Position numbers and translations under genes: made by a program. 64,000 nucleotides of DNA, from positions 62,001 to 126,000 of the forward strand of contig NZ_JAAQPI010000017.1 in the NCBI RefSeq assembly GCF_011683955.1. Direction: 5' to 3'. The notes under the pieces are model-generated. The model worked only from the letters and a program-made list of their open reading frames with translations, had not been told where the DNA came from and ran no database searches. Origin of the DNA: Pseudomaricurvus alkylphenolicus. GTDB taxonomy: Bacteria > Pseudomonadota > Gammaproteobacteria > Pseudomonadales > Cellvibrionaceae. How positions within the stretch are numbered: the stretch's first letter is position 1; each line of letters opens with the position of its first letter. Below are positions 37,678-45,619 of this stretch, piece after piece.

Positions 37678-38583
37678 ATGTTTAAAGCTCTTATTCCCGG
37701 TGCTCTGATAATGGCGATGTTGGCGGCTTGCAGTCAGGAGGCGACGCCGCCGGCCGAGGTTTCAACTCAGGCGGTTAAGCCCACAGCCGCAGCGCCGGCC
37801 CCGGTGGTGAAGGATGTATTTGCCTCTCAGTCAGAGGAGGTGCAGGCTCGCTACGTATACCGGCATCCGCAGGAGACTCTGGAGTTTTTTGGTATTGAGC
37901 CTGGTATGACGGTGGCGGAGGCGCTGCCTGGTGGGGGTTGGTATTCGAAAATCTTGCTGCCGTTGTTGGGTGGTGAGGGTAAGTTGATTGGTATTGATTA
38001 TGCGTTGGATATGTTCCCGAAGTTTGGCTTTTTCAGCGCGGAGCGGATAGAGGCTAAGAAGACCTGGACGACGACTTGGACGGCGGATGCGAATTCCTGG
38101 CGCACCGATGACAGTGCGGTGGTATCCGCTTTTGTTTTTGGTTCGATGCCGGAGGAGAGTAAGGGGGTTGCGGATGCCTTTTTGTTTATTCGCGCGTTAC
38201 ATAATCTGAATCGCTTTGAGGGTGATGGCGGGTATCTGACAGCGGCGTTGCGGGATGCTTATGATGTGTTGAAGCCTGGCGGTATTGTGGGTGTGGTTCA
38301 GCATATGGCCCCTGAGGATAAGGCCGATGACTGGGCGGATGGCTCAAAGGGCTATTTAAAGAAATCTCTGGTGATTAAGAAATTTGAGGAGGCCGGGTTT
38401 GAGTTTGTGGCGTCGAGTGATGTGAATTTGAACCCTGATGATCAGCCTGGCGATGAAGATATTGTCTGGCGGTTGCCGCCGACCTTGGCAACCAGTCGGG
38501 ATAATCCGGAATTGAGGCAGCAGATGTTGGCAGTGGGCGAGTCCAATCGGATGACGCTCAAGTTTCGTAAGGTTGAGAGGTAA
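37678..38583 (+). CDS. Methyltransferase-like lipoprotein
   Basis: It has 301 residues. The signal peptide ends in a lipobox LAAC (Cys17), so the protein is probably anchored in the periplasm. The rest resembles a class I SAM methyltransferase: glycine-rich motif I (EPGMTVAEALPGGGWYSKIL) and a VLKPGGIVGVVQH motif near the middle. A lipidated methyltransferase-like fold outside the cytosol is unexpected, since SAM is cytosolic; it may bind another ligand. The start is at 37678 after a perfect AAGGAGG. It lies alone between two structured repeats, and its coding strand is C-poor. Confidence 0.8.
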   Translation: MFKALIPGALIMAMLAACSQEATPPAEVSTQAVKPTAAAPAPVVKDVFASQSEEVQARYVYRHPQETLEFFGIEPGMTVAEALPGGGWYSKILLPLLGGEGKLIGIDYALDMFPKFGFFSAERIEAKKTWTTTWTADANSWRTDDSAVVSAFVFGSMPEESKGVADAFLFIRALHNLNRFEGDGGYLTAALRDAYDVLKPGGIVGVVQHMAPEDKADDWADGSKGYLKKSLVIKKFEEAGFEFVASSDVNLNPDDQPGDEDIVWRLPPTLATSRDNPELRQQMLAVGESNRMTLKFRKVER

Positions 38584-38630
38584 TTAATTTGTTTCCGGGT
38601 GGGGTAGTTTGGCGATTGCTGGTCGTTGGA

Positions 38631-38816
38631 TGCCTCAATCGGCGGCTGGAGGTTCCGTTTTCCGAGCGGTCGGGCGGCCCTCCGGCCTTCCCTCAGTCGC
38701 CAAAAAGCCCGGCAAAAAGCTCCGGTCTTTTTAGCTCCTTCGGCGCCCTCTTTGATGCTCGGAAAACGGAACCACCAGCCACCTTAGTTCTGCGGTGAAT
38801 GAACTGCTGTGCCTCA
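38631..38816 (+). repeat. Dispersed structured repeat, full 186-bp copy
   Basis: Exactly 186 bp from TGCCTCA (38631-38637) to TGCCTCA (38810-38816). Outer arms 38641-38667 and 38757-38783 pair 25 of 27. The inner hairpin is AAAAAG-C-CCGG, nine-base loop, CCGG-T-CTTTTT (38702-38732). It shares the internal block GGGCGGCCCTCC-GGC-TTCCCTCAGTC with the other full copies. Confidence 0.88.
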
Positions 38817-38822
38817 ACTTTC

Positions 38823-39497
38823 TTATTTTGTTCGGTACCGTTGCAGAGGGGCTGAGAGTTTTTCGAAGGATCTTGGTGCCACGTATTGCAACAGTTCTTT
38901 GCCTTCTTGGTTGAGGACGACTTCCAGACCTCTGTCCGGGTAGAGGAAATGTTCGCTGTTTTCGTCAACTCTGATGCGTTCGCTGGGCTGGCCAAAGCGA
39001 GCGAGGATGATGTCTTCGTCGAGTGAGGCGGCGGGTATGAGGTTAAGGCTGGCGATGGGCCAGTGGCGGATGTTTTGCAGGTCGTTTTCGTTAAGCAGGA
39101 ATTTGCGTGAGCCGGAGCTGGTGAAGCTGGCGCTGCTGGCGTTCTCCTGCATTTGGATGAGTTGGGTCTGGTCGGCCTGGACCGCAATAATCAGTTTGGC
39201 CTGCAGGGGGCCGGTTTTGAAGTGGCTGTAGTAGATTTCGAGCCCGCTGTTGTCGTTGCTGTCGCTGATGATGCCGAGTTCGTGGTCTTCGCCGAGTGTC
39301 TGCAGAGCGTCAGCAACGGTGGTGTGTTCGAGGGTGAGCCCGAAGACGCTGCTGGTCTGGTCGGCGTGGGTGTCGATTTGCCAGGGCAGGTTAGCGGGAG
39401 TGCCCATTGGGCTTTGTGGGTTTTGCGGTTTCAAGACCACAAAGGCAAGGGCGCAGATTAGTGCGAAAGCACCCAGGGTCAGTAGTGTTCGAGTCAT
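38823..39497 (-). CDS. Membrane-anchored or exported protein of unknown function
   Basis: Not recognised. It has 224 residues with an N-terminal hydrophobic helix (about 4-23, TLLTLGAFALICALAFVVLK) that could be a signal anchor. The soluble part has a SVFGLTLEHTTVADALQTLGE segment and ends in a DRGLEVVLNQEGKELLQYV beta-like stretch. It is only 3 bp from the stop to the ylqF 3' side of the next gene upstream, so it is probably co-transcribed with ylqF. Confidence 0.65.
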   Translation of the reverse strand: MTRTLLTLGAFALICALAFVVLKPQNPQSPMGTPANLPWQIDTHADQTSSVFGLTLEHTTVADALQTLGEDHELGIISDSNDNSGLEIYYSHFKTGPLQAKLIIAVQADQTQLIQMQENASSASFTSSGSRKFLLNENDLQNIRHWPIASLNLIPAASLDEDIILARFGQPSERIRVDENSEHFLYPDRGLEVVLNQEGKELLQYVAPRSFEKLSAPLQRYRTK

Positions 39498-39500
39498 GGT

Positions 39501-40610
39501 TTAGCGTCGTTTTCCCGGGCGACTGGGGCTTTTACCCCGACCGCTGGATTTGCTGTTGGGTTTGCTGCGATTGAGTTGGCAGCCGCTTTTGGGGCCGGCC
39601 ACGCCGGAGGTTTTTTTGTTGGCGCTCTTAGCTTTGTTGGCCGTCTTTGGTTTGGTTTTTTTTCGGGGTTCACCATCGGGTTGCGGATCTCGGGACCCAG
39701 CCTTGAAGCGTTGTTTGCGTTCTTGTTTTTCGGCTTCTTTTTGAGCTTGGGCTTCTGCGACTTCGATCTTTTCCTGGTCAATCATCTCCGGGGTTTCCAG
39801 AGTGATGCGGCCCAGCTGTCCGGAGCGCAGTTCATTGATCAGCACTTCGCAGATTTTGTGCAGGTTGACCCGGCCGCCCGCTGCTTTGGCACCACGGCGG
39901 GCGCCGGCGAGTTCGAGGAATTCGAGTTCGGTGGCGGGGATGTGGTCGAGGTCGAATCGCTGTTTTAACAGGTCTGGGTAGGCCTTAATAAGGAATTCGG
40001 CGGTGAAGAAGCCAACGTCGTCGTATTCCATGGCGGTGTCTTTGATGGCGCCAGTGGCGGCCAGGCGGTAGCTGCTTTTTGGGTTTTCCACTTTGGGCCA
40101 GAGGATACCGGGGGTGTCCAAGAGAATGATGCCGCTGCCCAGGTTGATGCGTTGCTGGCTTTTGGTGACGGCGGGTTCGTTGCCGGTCTTGGCGATGGTT
40201 TTGCCGGCCAGGGTATTGATCAAGGTGGATTTGCCAACGTTGGGGATACCCACAATCATGGTGTGAATGGTTTTGAAGCCGGCGTCTTTTTCGGGCAGCA
40301 TTTTGCGACACAGGTCGATCAGCAACTTCATTTTGCCGGGCTGCTCGGTGGTGATGGCGAGGGTTTTCACCCCCTTTTCCTGTTCCAGGTACTGCTGCCA
40401 GGCCGCCGTGGTGTCCGGGTCGGCCAGGTCGGTTTTGCTGAGGACTTTGATGCAGGGTTTGTCACCGCGCAGTTCGGCAATGGCGGGGTTTTCGCTGGAA
40501 TAGGGAATGCGTGCGTCCAGCACTTCGATCAGCAGGTCCACTTGCGGGAGTACTTCGCGGATCTGCTTTTGGGCCTTGTGCATGTGCCCGGGGTACCACT
40601 GGATGGCCAT
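39501..40610 (-). CDS. ylqF: YlqF/RbgA-type ribosome biogenesis GTPase
   Basis: Circularly permuted GTPase acting in late 50S assembly. It has 369 residues. The G4 motif (SKTDLAD) comes before G1 (GIPNVGKST, about 117-125) and G3 (LLDTPGILWP), the order diagnostic of the YlqF/YawG group. The C-terminal 70-80 residues are a Lys/Arg/Ser-rich low-complexity tail, longer than in most relatives. It lies upstream of a small unknown gene with 3 bp between. Confidence 0.93.
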   Translation of the reverse strand: MAIQWYPGHMHKAQKQIREVLPQVDLLIEVLDARIPYSSENPAIAELRGDKPCIKVLSKTDLADPDTTAAWQQYLEQEKGVKTLAITTEQPGKMKLLIDLCRKMLPEKDAGFKTIHTMIVGIPNVGKSTLINTLAGKTIAKTGNEPAVTKSQQRINLGSGIILLDTPGILWPKVENPKSSYRLAATGAIKDTAMEYDDVGFFTAEFLIKAYPDLLKQRFDLDHIPATELEFLELAGARRGAKAAGGRVNLHKICEVLINELRSGQLGRITLETPEMIDQEKIEVAEAQAQKEAEKQERKQRFKAGSRDPQPDGEPRKKTKPKTANKAKSANKKTSGVAGPKSGCQLNRSKPNSKSSGRGKSPSRPGKRR

Positions 40611-40685
40611 GGAGTGCCTGCCCTTGTCGTTCTGGCTGTCGAAAAGGGCGCTATTGTACCTGCTGTGGCGTTGAATCCCTAATCA

Positions 40686-40777
40686 GTCGAGGACTCTATA
40701 TCCATCCGGTTGAGGACTCTATACCCAGCTAGTTGAGGACTCTCAATCCAGCTAGTTGAGGACTCTATACCCCCGAC
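40686..40777 (-). repeat. Tandem 23-bp array repeating the end of the glycine-zipper gene
   Basis: Four contiguous 23-bp units (40686-40708, 40709-40731, 40732-40754, 40755-40777) each start GTYGAGGACTCT on +. On the - strand they read TATAGAGTCCTCAAC plus a stop-like codon, i.e. the YRVLN-stop end of the adjacent gene. Only the last unit on + is inside the gene; the other three lie beyond its stop codon. Confidence 0.92.
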
Positions 40778-41144
40778 CGATCAGGCAGTTGCGGATGATA
40801 CGCTGTTGTTCGCGCTCGGCTTGACTGAATCCGCCCGCGCCGCCGGTGACGGCGCCGACCCCGGCTCCGCGGGATGCGGTGCCGCTATTGCCGATAATGG
40901 CTCCGATGGCGCCACCCAGAATCGCGCCTTTGGCGCCTTTTTCCGCCGCGCGTTCGGCGCGGGAGACTTCGGCTGCGTAGACTTTGCATTCGTCGAGGTC
41001 GTTCTGGTAGGCCTGCATGTCCACGCCTTTGCGGTCGATGATGATGCCACCGTTGTGCTGCTCGCTGGGTGCAATACAGGCGCTCAGCCCAACGGCGACG
41101 GCTGCGCAGAGGAGAGTGGTGCGAATAGGGGCGGTGACGTCCAT
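40752..41144 (-). CDS. Glycine-zipper lipoprotein
   Basis: It has 130 residues. The lipobox is GLSAC (Cys22 by the chosen start). A glycine-zipper segment GAKGAILGGAIGAIIGN (about 74-90) and a following GAGVGAVTGGAGG form a hydrophobic hairpin as in outer-membrane SlyB/YmgG-type lipoproteins. Ends in CLIGRGYRVLN. The ATG at 41144 follows GGAG by 6 bp; a TTG at 41156 is rejected. Its last codons and stop are multiplied by the adjoining 23-bp tandem array. Confidence 0.85.
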   Translation of the reverse strand: MDVTAPIRTTLLCAAVAVGLSACIAPSEQHNGGIIIDRKGVDMQAYQNDLDECKVYAAEVSRAERAAEKGAKGAILGGAIGAIIGNSGTASRGAGVGAVTGGAGGFSQAEREQQRIIRNCLIGRGYRVLN

Positions 41145-41269
41145 GGTTGGCTCCAAAGATGACTTTAGGGTCTCTACTCAACAGTATAAGCCTAGCCGGG
41201 GTATGATGAACGCAAGCTGAATGAAAAATGGTATAGTCCCCGGCCCGAATGACCCGATGAATCTGCCCT

Positions 41270-41794
41270 ATGAGTGCGTCAGACCGGGCGGTGGGGTTTG
41301 GCAGTGAGGGCTACCAGTTGGCCTTCTGTATCGCCAACCGTCCGCCCATTGATGATTACCCCCACCTCAATCTGCTCAAGCCGCTGGTGCCGGGGGAGTT
41401 GGATCACATTGTGGGCAATACCAGCAACCACTGGCGCAAGGTGTTTAATGTATATGCCAAGTTTCTGATGACGCTTGGGGACGCTCCTGTGCAGCAGTGG
41501 GGCAGTTGGCAGGAGTACCGTGATCGCCGGCTGCTGCAGGCCGATTGCCGGGAGGCGCTGTTATTCAGTCCTCCGGATACCGAAAAGGCTGAAGCCATTC
41601 ACATTGTCGCCGGTAAGACCTACGCGGCGGCACTGGGTCTCAACAATCTGGTGTGGCTGGATGCGCATTTTGCTGTCGATGCCAGTCGGCGCTTGATCGT
41701 ATGTCCTTATCTGGATTATCGCCAATTGAGTAATGAACGCATCGAACGACTGGCGGAGCTGGTTCGGCAGTTGCGCCAACAGGAACCTGTATGA
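41270..41794 (+). CDS. Protein of unknown function
   Basis: Not recognised with confidence. It has 174 residues, cytosolic in appearance, with a well-conserved-looking helical region NHWRKVFNVYAKFLMTLG and WQEYRDRRLLQADCREALLFSPP. No signal or membrane helix. It overlaps the following yigZ-type gene by 4 bp (ATGA), so it is likely to be translated together with it. Confidence 0.65.
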   Translation: MSASDRAVGFGSEGYQLAFCIANRPPIDDYPHLNLLKPLVPGELDHIVGNTSNHWRKVFNVYAKFLMTLGDAPVQQWGSWQEYRDRRLLQADCREALLFSPPDTEKAEAIHIVAGKTYAAALGLNNLVWLDAHFAVDASRRLIVCPYLDYRQLSNERIERLAELVRQLRQQEPV

Positions 41795-42402
41795 AACAGC
41801 CCCGCCCCACCTATGCCGTGCCTGCCGAAGCCGTTGCAGTGGAATACGAGATCAAGAAAAGCCGTTTTATCGCCCGCGCCGCCAGAGCGAGCAACCGCGA
41901 GGAAGCCATGGCGTTGTTGCAGCAGGCCCGATTGGATTACCCCGATGCCCGCCATCACTGTTGGGCTTATCTGATTGGAAACCCCCATTCTCCCACCACG
42001 GTGGCCATGTCCGATGACGGCGAGCCCAGTGGCACGGCTGGCAAGCCGATTCTCAATGTGTTGCAGCACAAGGGGGTCGGAGACATCATGCTGGTGGTAA
42101 TTCGCTATTTTGGGGGAATCAAGTTGGGGGCCGGTGGCCTGGTAAGGGCTTACGGCCATGCGGCTCAATTGGCAATGACAGAACTGGAAACCGAGGATCA
42201 GGTGCCCTATAGCCAGTGTCAGGTGCAAGGTGACTATGCACTGGAGCAACCTCTGCGGCACTGGTTGGGCCAGCATCAGGGGCAGGTCAGCGGAGTGGAC
42301 TACGGCGAGCGGGTCAGTTTTGAGGTGTCTTTGCCCGATAACGCTGTGCCGGAGTTGAAGGCGTTTATTGACGGCGTGGGCGCTCGCTTGCACGAGCTCT
42401 GA
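41791..42402 (+). CDS. YigZ/IMPACT-family protein
   Basis: UPF0029-fold protein; relatives in eukaryotes regulate Gcn2, while bacterial YigZ binds nucleic acid or nucleotides with unclear role. It has 203 residues. Family features are HHCWAYLIG, SDDGEPSGTAGKPIL and YFGGIKLGAGGLVRAYG. Translationally coupled to the upstream unknown gene. Confidence 0.9.
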   Translation: MKQPRPTYAVPAEAVAVEYEIKKSRFIARAARASNREEAMALLQQARLDYPDARHHCWAYLIGNPHSPTTVAMSDDGEPSGTAGKPILNVLQHKGVGDIMLVVIRYFGGIKLGAGGLVRAYGHAAQLAMTELETEDQVPYSQCQVQGDYALEQPLRHWLGQHQGQVSGVDYGERVSFEVSLPDNAVPELKAFIDGVGARLHEL

Positions 42403-42461
42403 TTGCCAATTTTTCTATGACTGGCCATACTGCGGCCATCAATTCGGTTAAGGTTGTATCT

Positions 42462-42944
42462 ATGCAGATAAGTAAAGATAAGGTTGTTTCTTTCCATTAC
42501 CGCCTAAAGGAAGAGGGTGGTGACATCTTCGAAGATTCCCACGATGGTAACCCGGTGCTCTATCTGCACGGCCACGGTGGCATGTTGCGAGGGCTGGAAA
42601 GCGCCATGGAAGAACGCTCTGCGGGGGACAGCTTTGACGTCACGGTTGACCCGGACAACGGCTATGGCCAGCGCAAGGAGCTTCCACCCCAGCGGGTGCC
42701 CAAAAAACACCTGGTGACCAAGGGCAAGATTAACGTCGGGCAGGTGGTGCATATCAATACCGAAAAGGGACCTCAGGAGGCGGTTGTGGTGAAAGTGGGG
42801 CTAAAGAATGTGGATGTGGACCCCAATCATCCGCTGGCCGGCAAGACTCTCGTGTTCGCGGTTGAGATCGTTGATGTTCGTGAGGCCACGGAAGAAGAAC
42901 TGGCCCATGGCCATGCCCACGGTGTTGGTGGTCATCAGCACTGA
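42462..42944 (+). CDS. slyD: SlyD-like FKBP peptidyl-prolyl isomerase
   Basis: Cis-trans prolyl isomerase and metallochaperone. It has 160 residues: an FKBP domain with the inserted IF loop (about 65-130) and a His-rich tail (HGHAHGVGGHQH, 149-160) shorter than in E. coli SlyD (196). The nickel-binding ability may therefore be reduced. The start at 42462 (MQISKDKVVSFHY) is the family N-terminus; upstream in-frame sequence is rejected. Confidence 0.93.
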   Translation: MQISKDKVVSFHYRLKEEGGDIFEDSHDGNPVLYLHGHGGMLRGLESAMEERSAGDSFDVTVDPDNGYGQRKELPPQRVPKKHLVTKGKINVGQVVHINTEKGPQEAVVVKVGLKNVDVDPNHPLAGKTLVFAVEIVDVREATEEELAHGHAHGVGGHQH

Positions 42945-42970
42945 TTTTCCGCAGTTGAGGAGAATCTCTG

Positions 42971-43381
42971 ATGGTTAAGCGTTATGCCTTGATCAGCCTG
43001 GGTTGGCTCAGTGTGGCGTTGGGGGTTATCGGTATCTTTCTGCCGATCCTGCCTACAACGCCGTTTATACTGCTGGCCGCCTGGTGTTTTGCCCGCTCCA
43101 GCGAGCGTTTCCATCAGTGGTTGCGCAATCATCCCCGCCTGGGGTTGATTGTGCGCTCCTGGGAGGATGGCCAGGGTATTCCGCGCAAGGTGCGCAATCG
43201 CGTGATCCTGTTGCTCTGGGTCAGTATGTTGTGTTCCTCACTGATTATTGGGCGTTTGTACGCGAGCCTCACTCTGGTGTTTATCGGCAGCTGCGTGACG
43301 ATTTATCTGCTGCGCCAACCGTTATTGGAAGAGTCAGAGGTAGCTGCAGCAGAGTCAGACAAACGGGGCGAGGAGATCTAA
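42971..43381 (+). CDS. YbaN-family (DUF454) inner-membrane protein
   Basis: Small inner-membrane protein, function unknown. It has 136 residues with three or four hydrophobic helices; the family N-terminus ISLGWLSVALGVIGIFLPILPTTPFILLAAWCFARSS-type block is present in pieces (LPTTPFILLAA, CFARSSERFHQWL). Ribosome site GAGGAGAAT precedes it. It is 26 bp after slyD and 2 bp before the LOG gene. Confidence 0.88.
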   Translation: MVKRYALISLGWLSVALGVIGIFLPILPTTPFILLAAWCFARSSERFHQWLRNHPRLGLIVRSWEDGQGIPRKVRNRVILLLWVSMLCSSLIIGRLYASLTLVFIGSCVTIYLLRQPLLEESEVAAAESDKRGEEI

Positions 43382-43383
43382 GC

Positions 43384-44097
43384 GTGCCACTACCGCATCG
43401 CCGCCGTTTGCAGCCTCGCTGGGATCAGGCACTGCTCGAAGGTGCGCAGGGGAGTTTGCAAGATCTGTTGAACTGCTGGCGCATCTCCCGGGAATTTTAC
43501 TATGGGTTCAGTCGATTGCGTCGTATCGGGCCCTGTATTACCGTTTTCGGTTCTGCGCGATTTGAGGAGCACCACCCCTATTACCAGCTGGCCAGGAACG
43601 TGGCGCGTCACTTGGGCGAAACGGGGTTTGCCATCATGACCGGCGGCGGTCCGGGTATTATGGAAGCCGCCAATCGCGGTGCCCGCGACGCTGATGTCTT
43701 ATCCGTCGGTTGCAACATTGAATTGCCCATGGAGCAGAAGCCAAATCCCTATCTGGATATCTGGACGGAGTTTAATCACTTTTTTGTGCGCAAGGTTATG
43801 TTGGTGAAGTACTCCAGCGCCTTTGTGGTGTTGCCGGGTGGTTTCGGTACTTTGGATGAGGTGTTTGAAACCCTGACGTTAATCCAGACCGCCAAGATCA
43901 AGCGCTTTCCACTGGTGGTGGTCGGTGTGGACTACTGGAAACATCTGCGGGATTTTATCGACGGGGCGATGCTCGCCCAACACACAATATCCGAACAAGA
44001 TCTGGATTCGGTATTGATTACCGACGACTGTCAACAGGCGGTTGAATTTATCCTGTCGTCGGTGCCGGTCAGGCAGGGAACCACTGCTGCCAGGTGA
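43384..44097 (+). CDS. LOG-family nucleotide phosphoribohydrolase-like protein
   Basis: LOG/TIGR00730-type protein; in bacteria such enzymes cleave nucleoside monophosphates (PpnN-like) or make cytokinins. It has 237 residues. The signature is GGGPG (87-91) in TGGGPGIMEAANRGA and PGGFGTLDE (151-159). The start is GTG at 43384 with GAGGAG 10 bp upstream, just after the ybaN stop. Its last 29 bp overlap the convergent yaeQ gene. Confidence 0.88.
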   Translation: MPLPHRRRLQPRWDQALLEGAQGSLQDLLNCWRISREFYYGFSRLRRIGPCITVFGSARFEEHHPYYQLARNVARHLGETGFAIMTGGGPGIMEAANRGARDADVLSVGCNIELPMEQKPNPYLDIWTEFNHFFVRKVMLVKYSSAFVVLPGGFGTLDEVFETLTLIQTAKIKRFPLVVVGVDYWKHLRDFIDGAMLAQHTISEQDLDSVLITDDCQQAVEFILSSVPVRQGTTAAR

Positions 44098-44611
44098 CGG
44101 TGACACTGTGTTCGCCGTCGCTGACCATCAGCTCGCCGTCCTGAATCGTGCAGTGCAACTGCATGTTGCGCTGAGCCATGTCGGTCAGCTGCTGCAGCGC
44201 TTCGTGATCAAAATTGAACACCCTTAACTCGGCGAACCGCTGCAGGGTACTGCGATTTTGTTCCCACCAGATTTCCGCGGCCTGGCCGCTGTAACAGTAT
44301 ATGCTGACCCGGTCTGAGCGGCCGCTGGCCTGTCGGATGCGTTTCTCGTCCGGTTGACCCAATTCAATCCAGTGCACGATATGGTTGCTGTAGTCCTTCA
44401 CCCACAGGTCCGGTTCATCGTCCGTACTCAGTCCCTTGGTAAAGTTCAGTTGCGGTTCAGCATTGAGCGCAAATACTGCCAGCCGAGTCATCATGCGCAG
44501 ATCGTTCTCCGATGGATGACGGGCAATGGTCAGTGAATGTTCCTCGTAATAGTGCCGGTCCATATCGGCAATATTGAGAGTGGCTTTGAATACGGTTGCT
44601 TTAAGAGCCAT
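44069..44611 (-). CDS. yaeQ: YaeQ-family protein
   Basis: YaeQ proteins have a PD-(D/E)XK nuclease-like fold and unknown role. It has 180 residues. The N-terminus MALKATVFKATLNIADMDRHYYEEHSL is split by family features HLTIARHPSEND-like and the segment ELGQPDEKRIRQASGR; these are typical. The stop lies inside the 3' end of the convergent LOG gene, a 29-bp tail-to-tail overlap. Confidence 0.92.
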   Translation of the reverse strand: MALKATVFKATLNIADMDRHYYEEHSLTIARHPSENDLRMMTRLAVFALNAEPQLNFTKGLSTDDEPDLWVKDYSNHIVHWIELGQPDEKRIRQASGRSDRVSIYCYSGQAAEIWWEQNRSTLQRFAELRVFNFDHEALQQLTDMAQRNMQLHCTIQDGELMVSDGEHSVTVTWQQWFPA

Positions 44612-44733
44612 GGTGTTGAATGCTTACATCGCTGTTTTTTCGGGGGGCGAATTGTAACCGCAGTTCATCCCGGGTTCGAATGTTTTGCTAATGTAAGAGT
44701 AGTCACAATTTCCGTAACAGGGAGGTAATACCG

Positions 44734-45435
44734 ATGAAAAACCTGATTGTGCTGGTGTGTTTATTGAGCGTCTGGAGTCTGGCCCAGGCCAAAGGGGCGC
44801 CACCGCAGGTGTCCAGTTCTGCCCGGGGTGAGGTGATGGCCAATCCCGACATCGCCATTGTCAGTGGCCGCGTGGAGGTGCTTGAGGACAGTGCCGAAAA
44901 GGCGGTCAGAAAAGCGCAAAAACAGCTTGACCGGTTGGTAGAGTACCTCCTGGATCGCGGTGTTAAATCCAAGGATCTGCAGGCGGCCCAGGTGCTGGTC
45001 AGCCCGCAGTGGCACTATCAGAGAGACAAGCCCCGCCAGTTGAGCGGCTACAAAGCACACGCCAACTTTACCGCCAAATTGCGTGAGATCAGCAAACTGT
45101 CGTCACTCTACGGTGGCCTGGTCAAGTCCGGGGCAACCACACTGCAGCCCACTCAGTTTGATTTCAGCAATCGTGATGAGCTGGAGCTGAGAGCGATCGC
45201 CAAAGCTGTGAAAATGGCCAAACGCAAGGCTCAAGCGGGTCTTGAGCCGCTGGATCAGGATGTTGGCGAGGTGCTGGTGTTGAACGTGGATACCCGCTGG
45301 CAGGCACCGTCTCCGCTCGTGATCACCGCGATGAAGCGTGAATCGGCGGCCATGTCATCTCCGGCTCCCAGAGTCAACGTGGGGCAGCACAGCATCGAGG
45401 CGACGGTTTCGGCGACGTTTTTGATCGATGACTGA
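44734..45435 (+). CDS. SIMPL-domain (YggE-like) periplasmic protein
   Basis: It has 233 residues with a signal peptide (1-19, ending LAQA). The rest is the SIMPL/DUF541 fold: SSARGEVMANPDIAIVSGRVE at the start, coiled EKAVRKAQKQLDRLVEYLL, and a C-terminal VEATVSATFLI strand pattern. YggE relatives affect oxidative stress; function here is not known. GGGAGG ribosome site 8 bp before the ATG. Confidence 0.88.
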   Translation: MKNLIVLVCLLSVWSLAQAKGAPPQVSSSARGEVMANPDIAIVSGRVEVLEDSAEKAVRKAQKQLDRLVEYLLDRGVKSKDLQAAQVLVSPQWHYQRDKPRQLSGYKAHANFTAKLREISKLSSLYGGLVKSGATTLQPTQFDFSNRDELELRAIAKAVKMAKRKAQAGLEPLDQDVGEVLVLNVDTRWQAPSPLVITAMKRESAAMSSPAPRVNVGQHSIEATVSATFLIDD

Positions 45436-45551
45436 CTAATTGGTCGTCATGTCTGCGTCGATCAGTTTCGAACAGCGGGTTTCGCAGCAGCAGGCTCCAA
45501 CCCTGTCGCCCTCAGAGATTCTATGGCAATTTTCCATGGCTCAATGCTTAC

Positions 45552-45602
45552 CGTAGCAGCGCGCTCTGAGCACGACCGGTCGCCCTCAAGCGGGCTGCTA
45601 CG
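45552..45602 (+). repeat. REP-like palindrome, family 2
   Basis: CGTAGCAGC (45552-45560) pairs with GCTGCTACG (45594-45602); the inner part GCGCTCTGAGCACGACCGG matches the 37.1-kb copy at nearly all positions. It sits in the 184-bp gap between SIMPL (+) and ferredoxin (-), which otherwise shows nothing. Confidence 0.65.
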
Positions 45603-45619
45603 AAGTACAGCGGATGGTC

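Noticed and set aside
38589-38798. Small proteins with a shared GPPxFPQSxxSPAK pattern at 37.2, 38.6 and 57.8 kb
   Set aside because: The similarity follows from the DNA repeat; the frames differ in start and end, lack ribosome sites and end in unrelated sequence.
38631-38816. Repeat copies as integron attC sites
   Set aside because: The stems covary as in attC, but there is no GTTRRRY/RYYYAAC core, no integrase, and no cassette array; copies are scattered after unrelated chromosomal genes.
40686-40777. CRISPR-like array at the glycine-zipper gene end
   Set aside because: Units are contiguous with no spacers, overlap a stop codon, and no cas genes are present.
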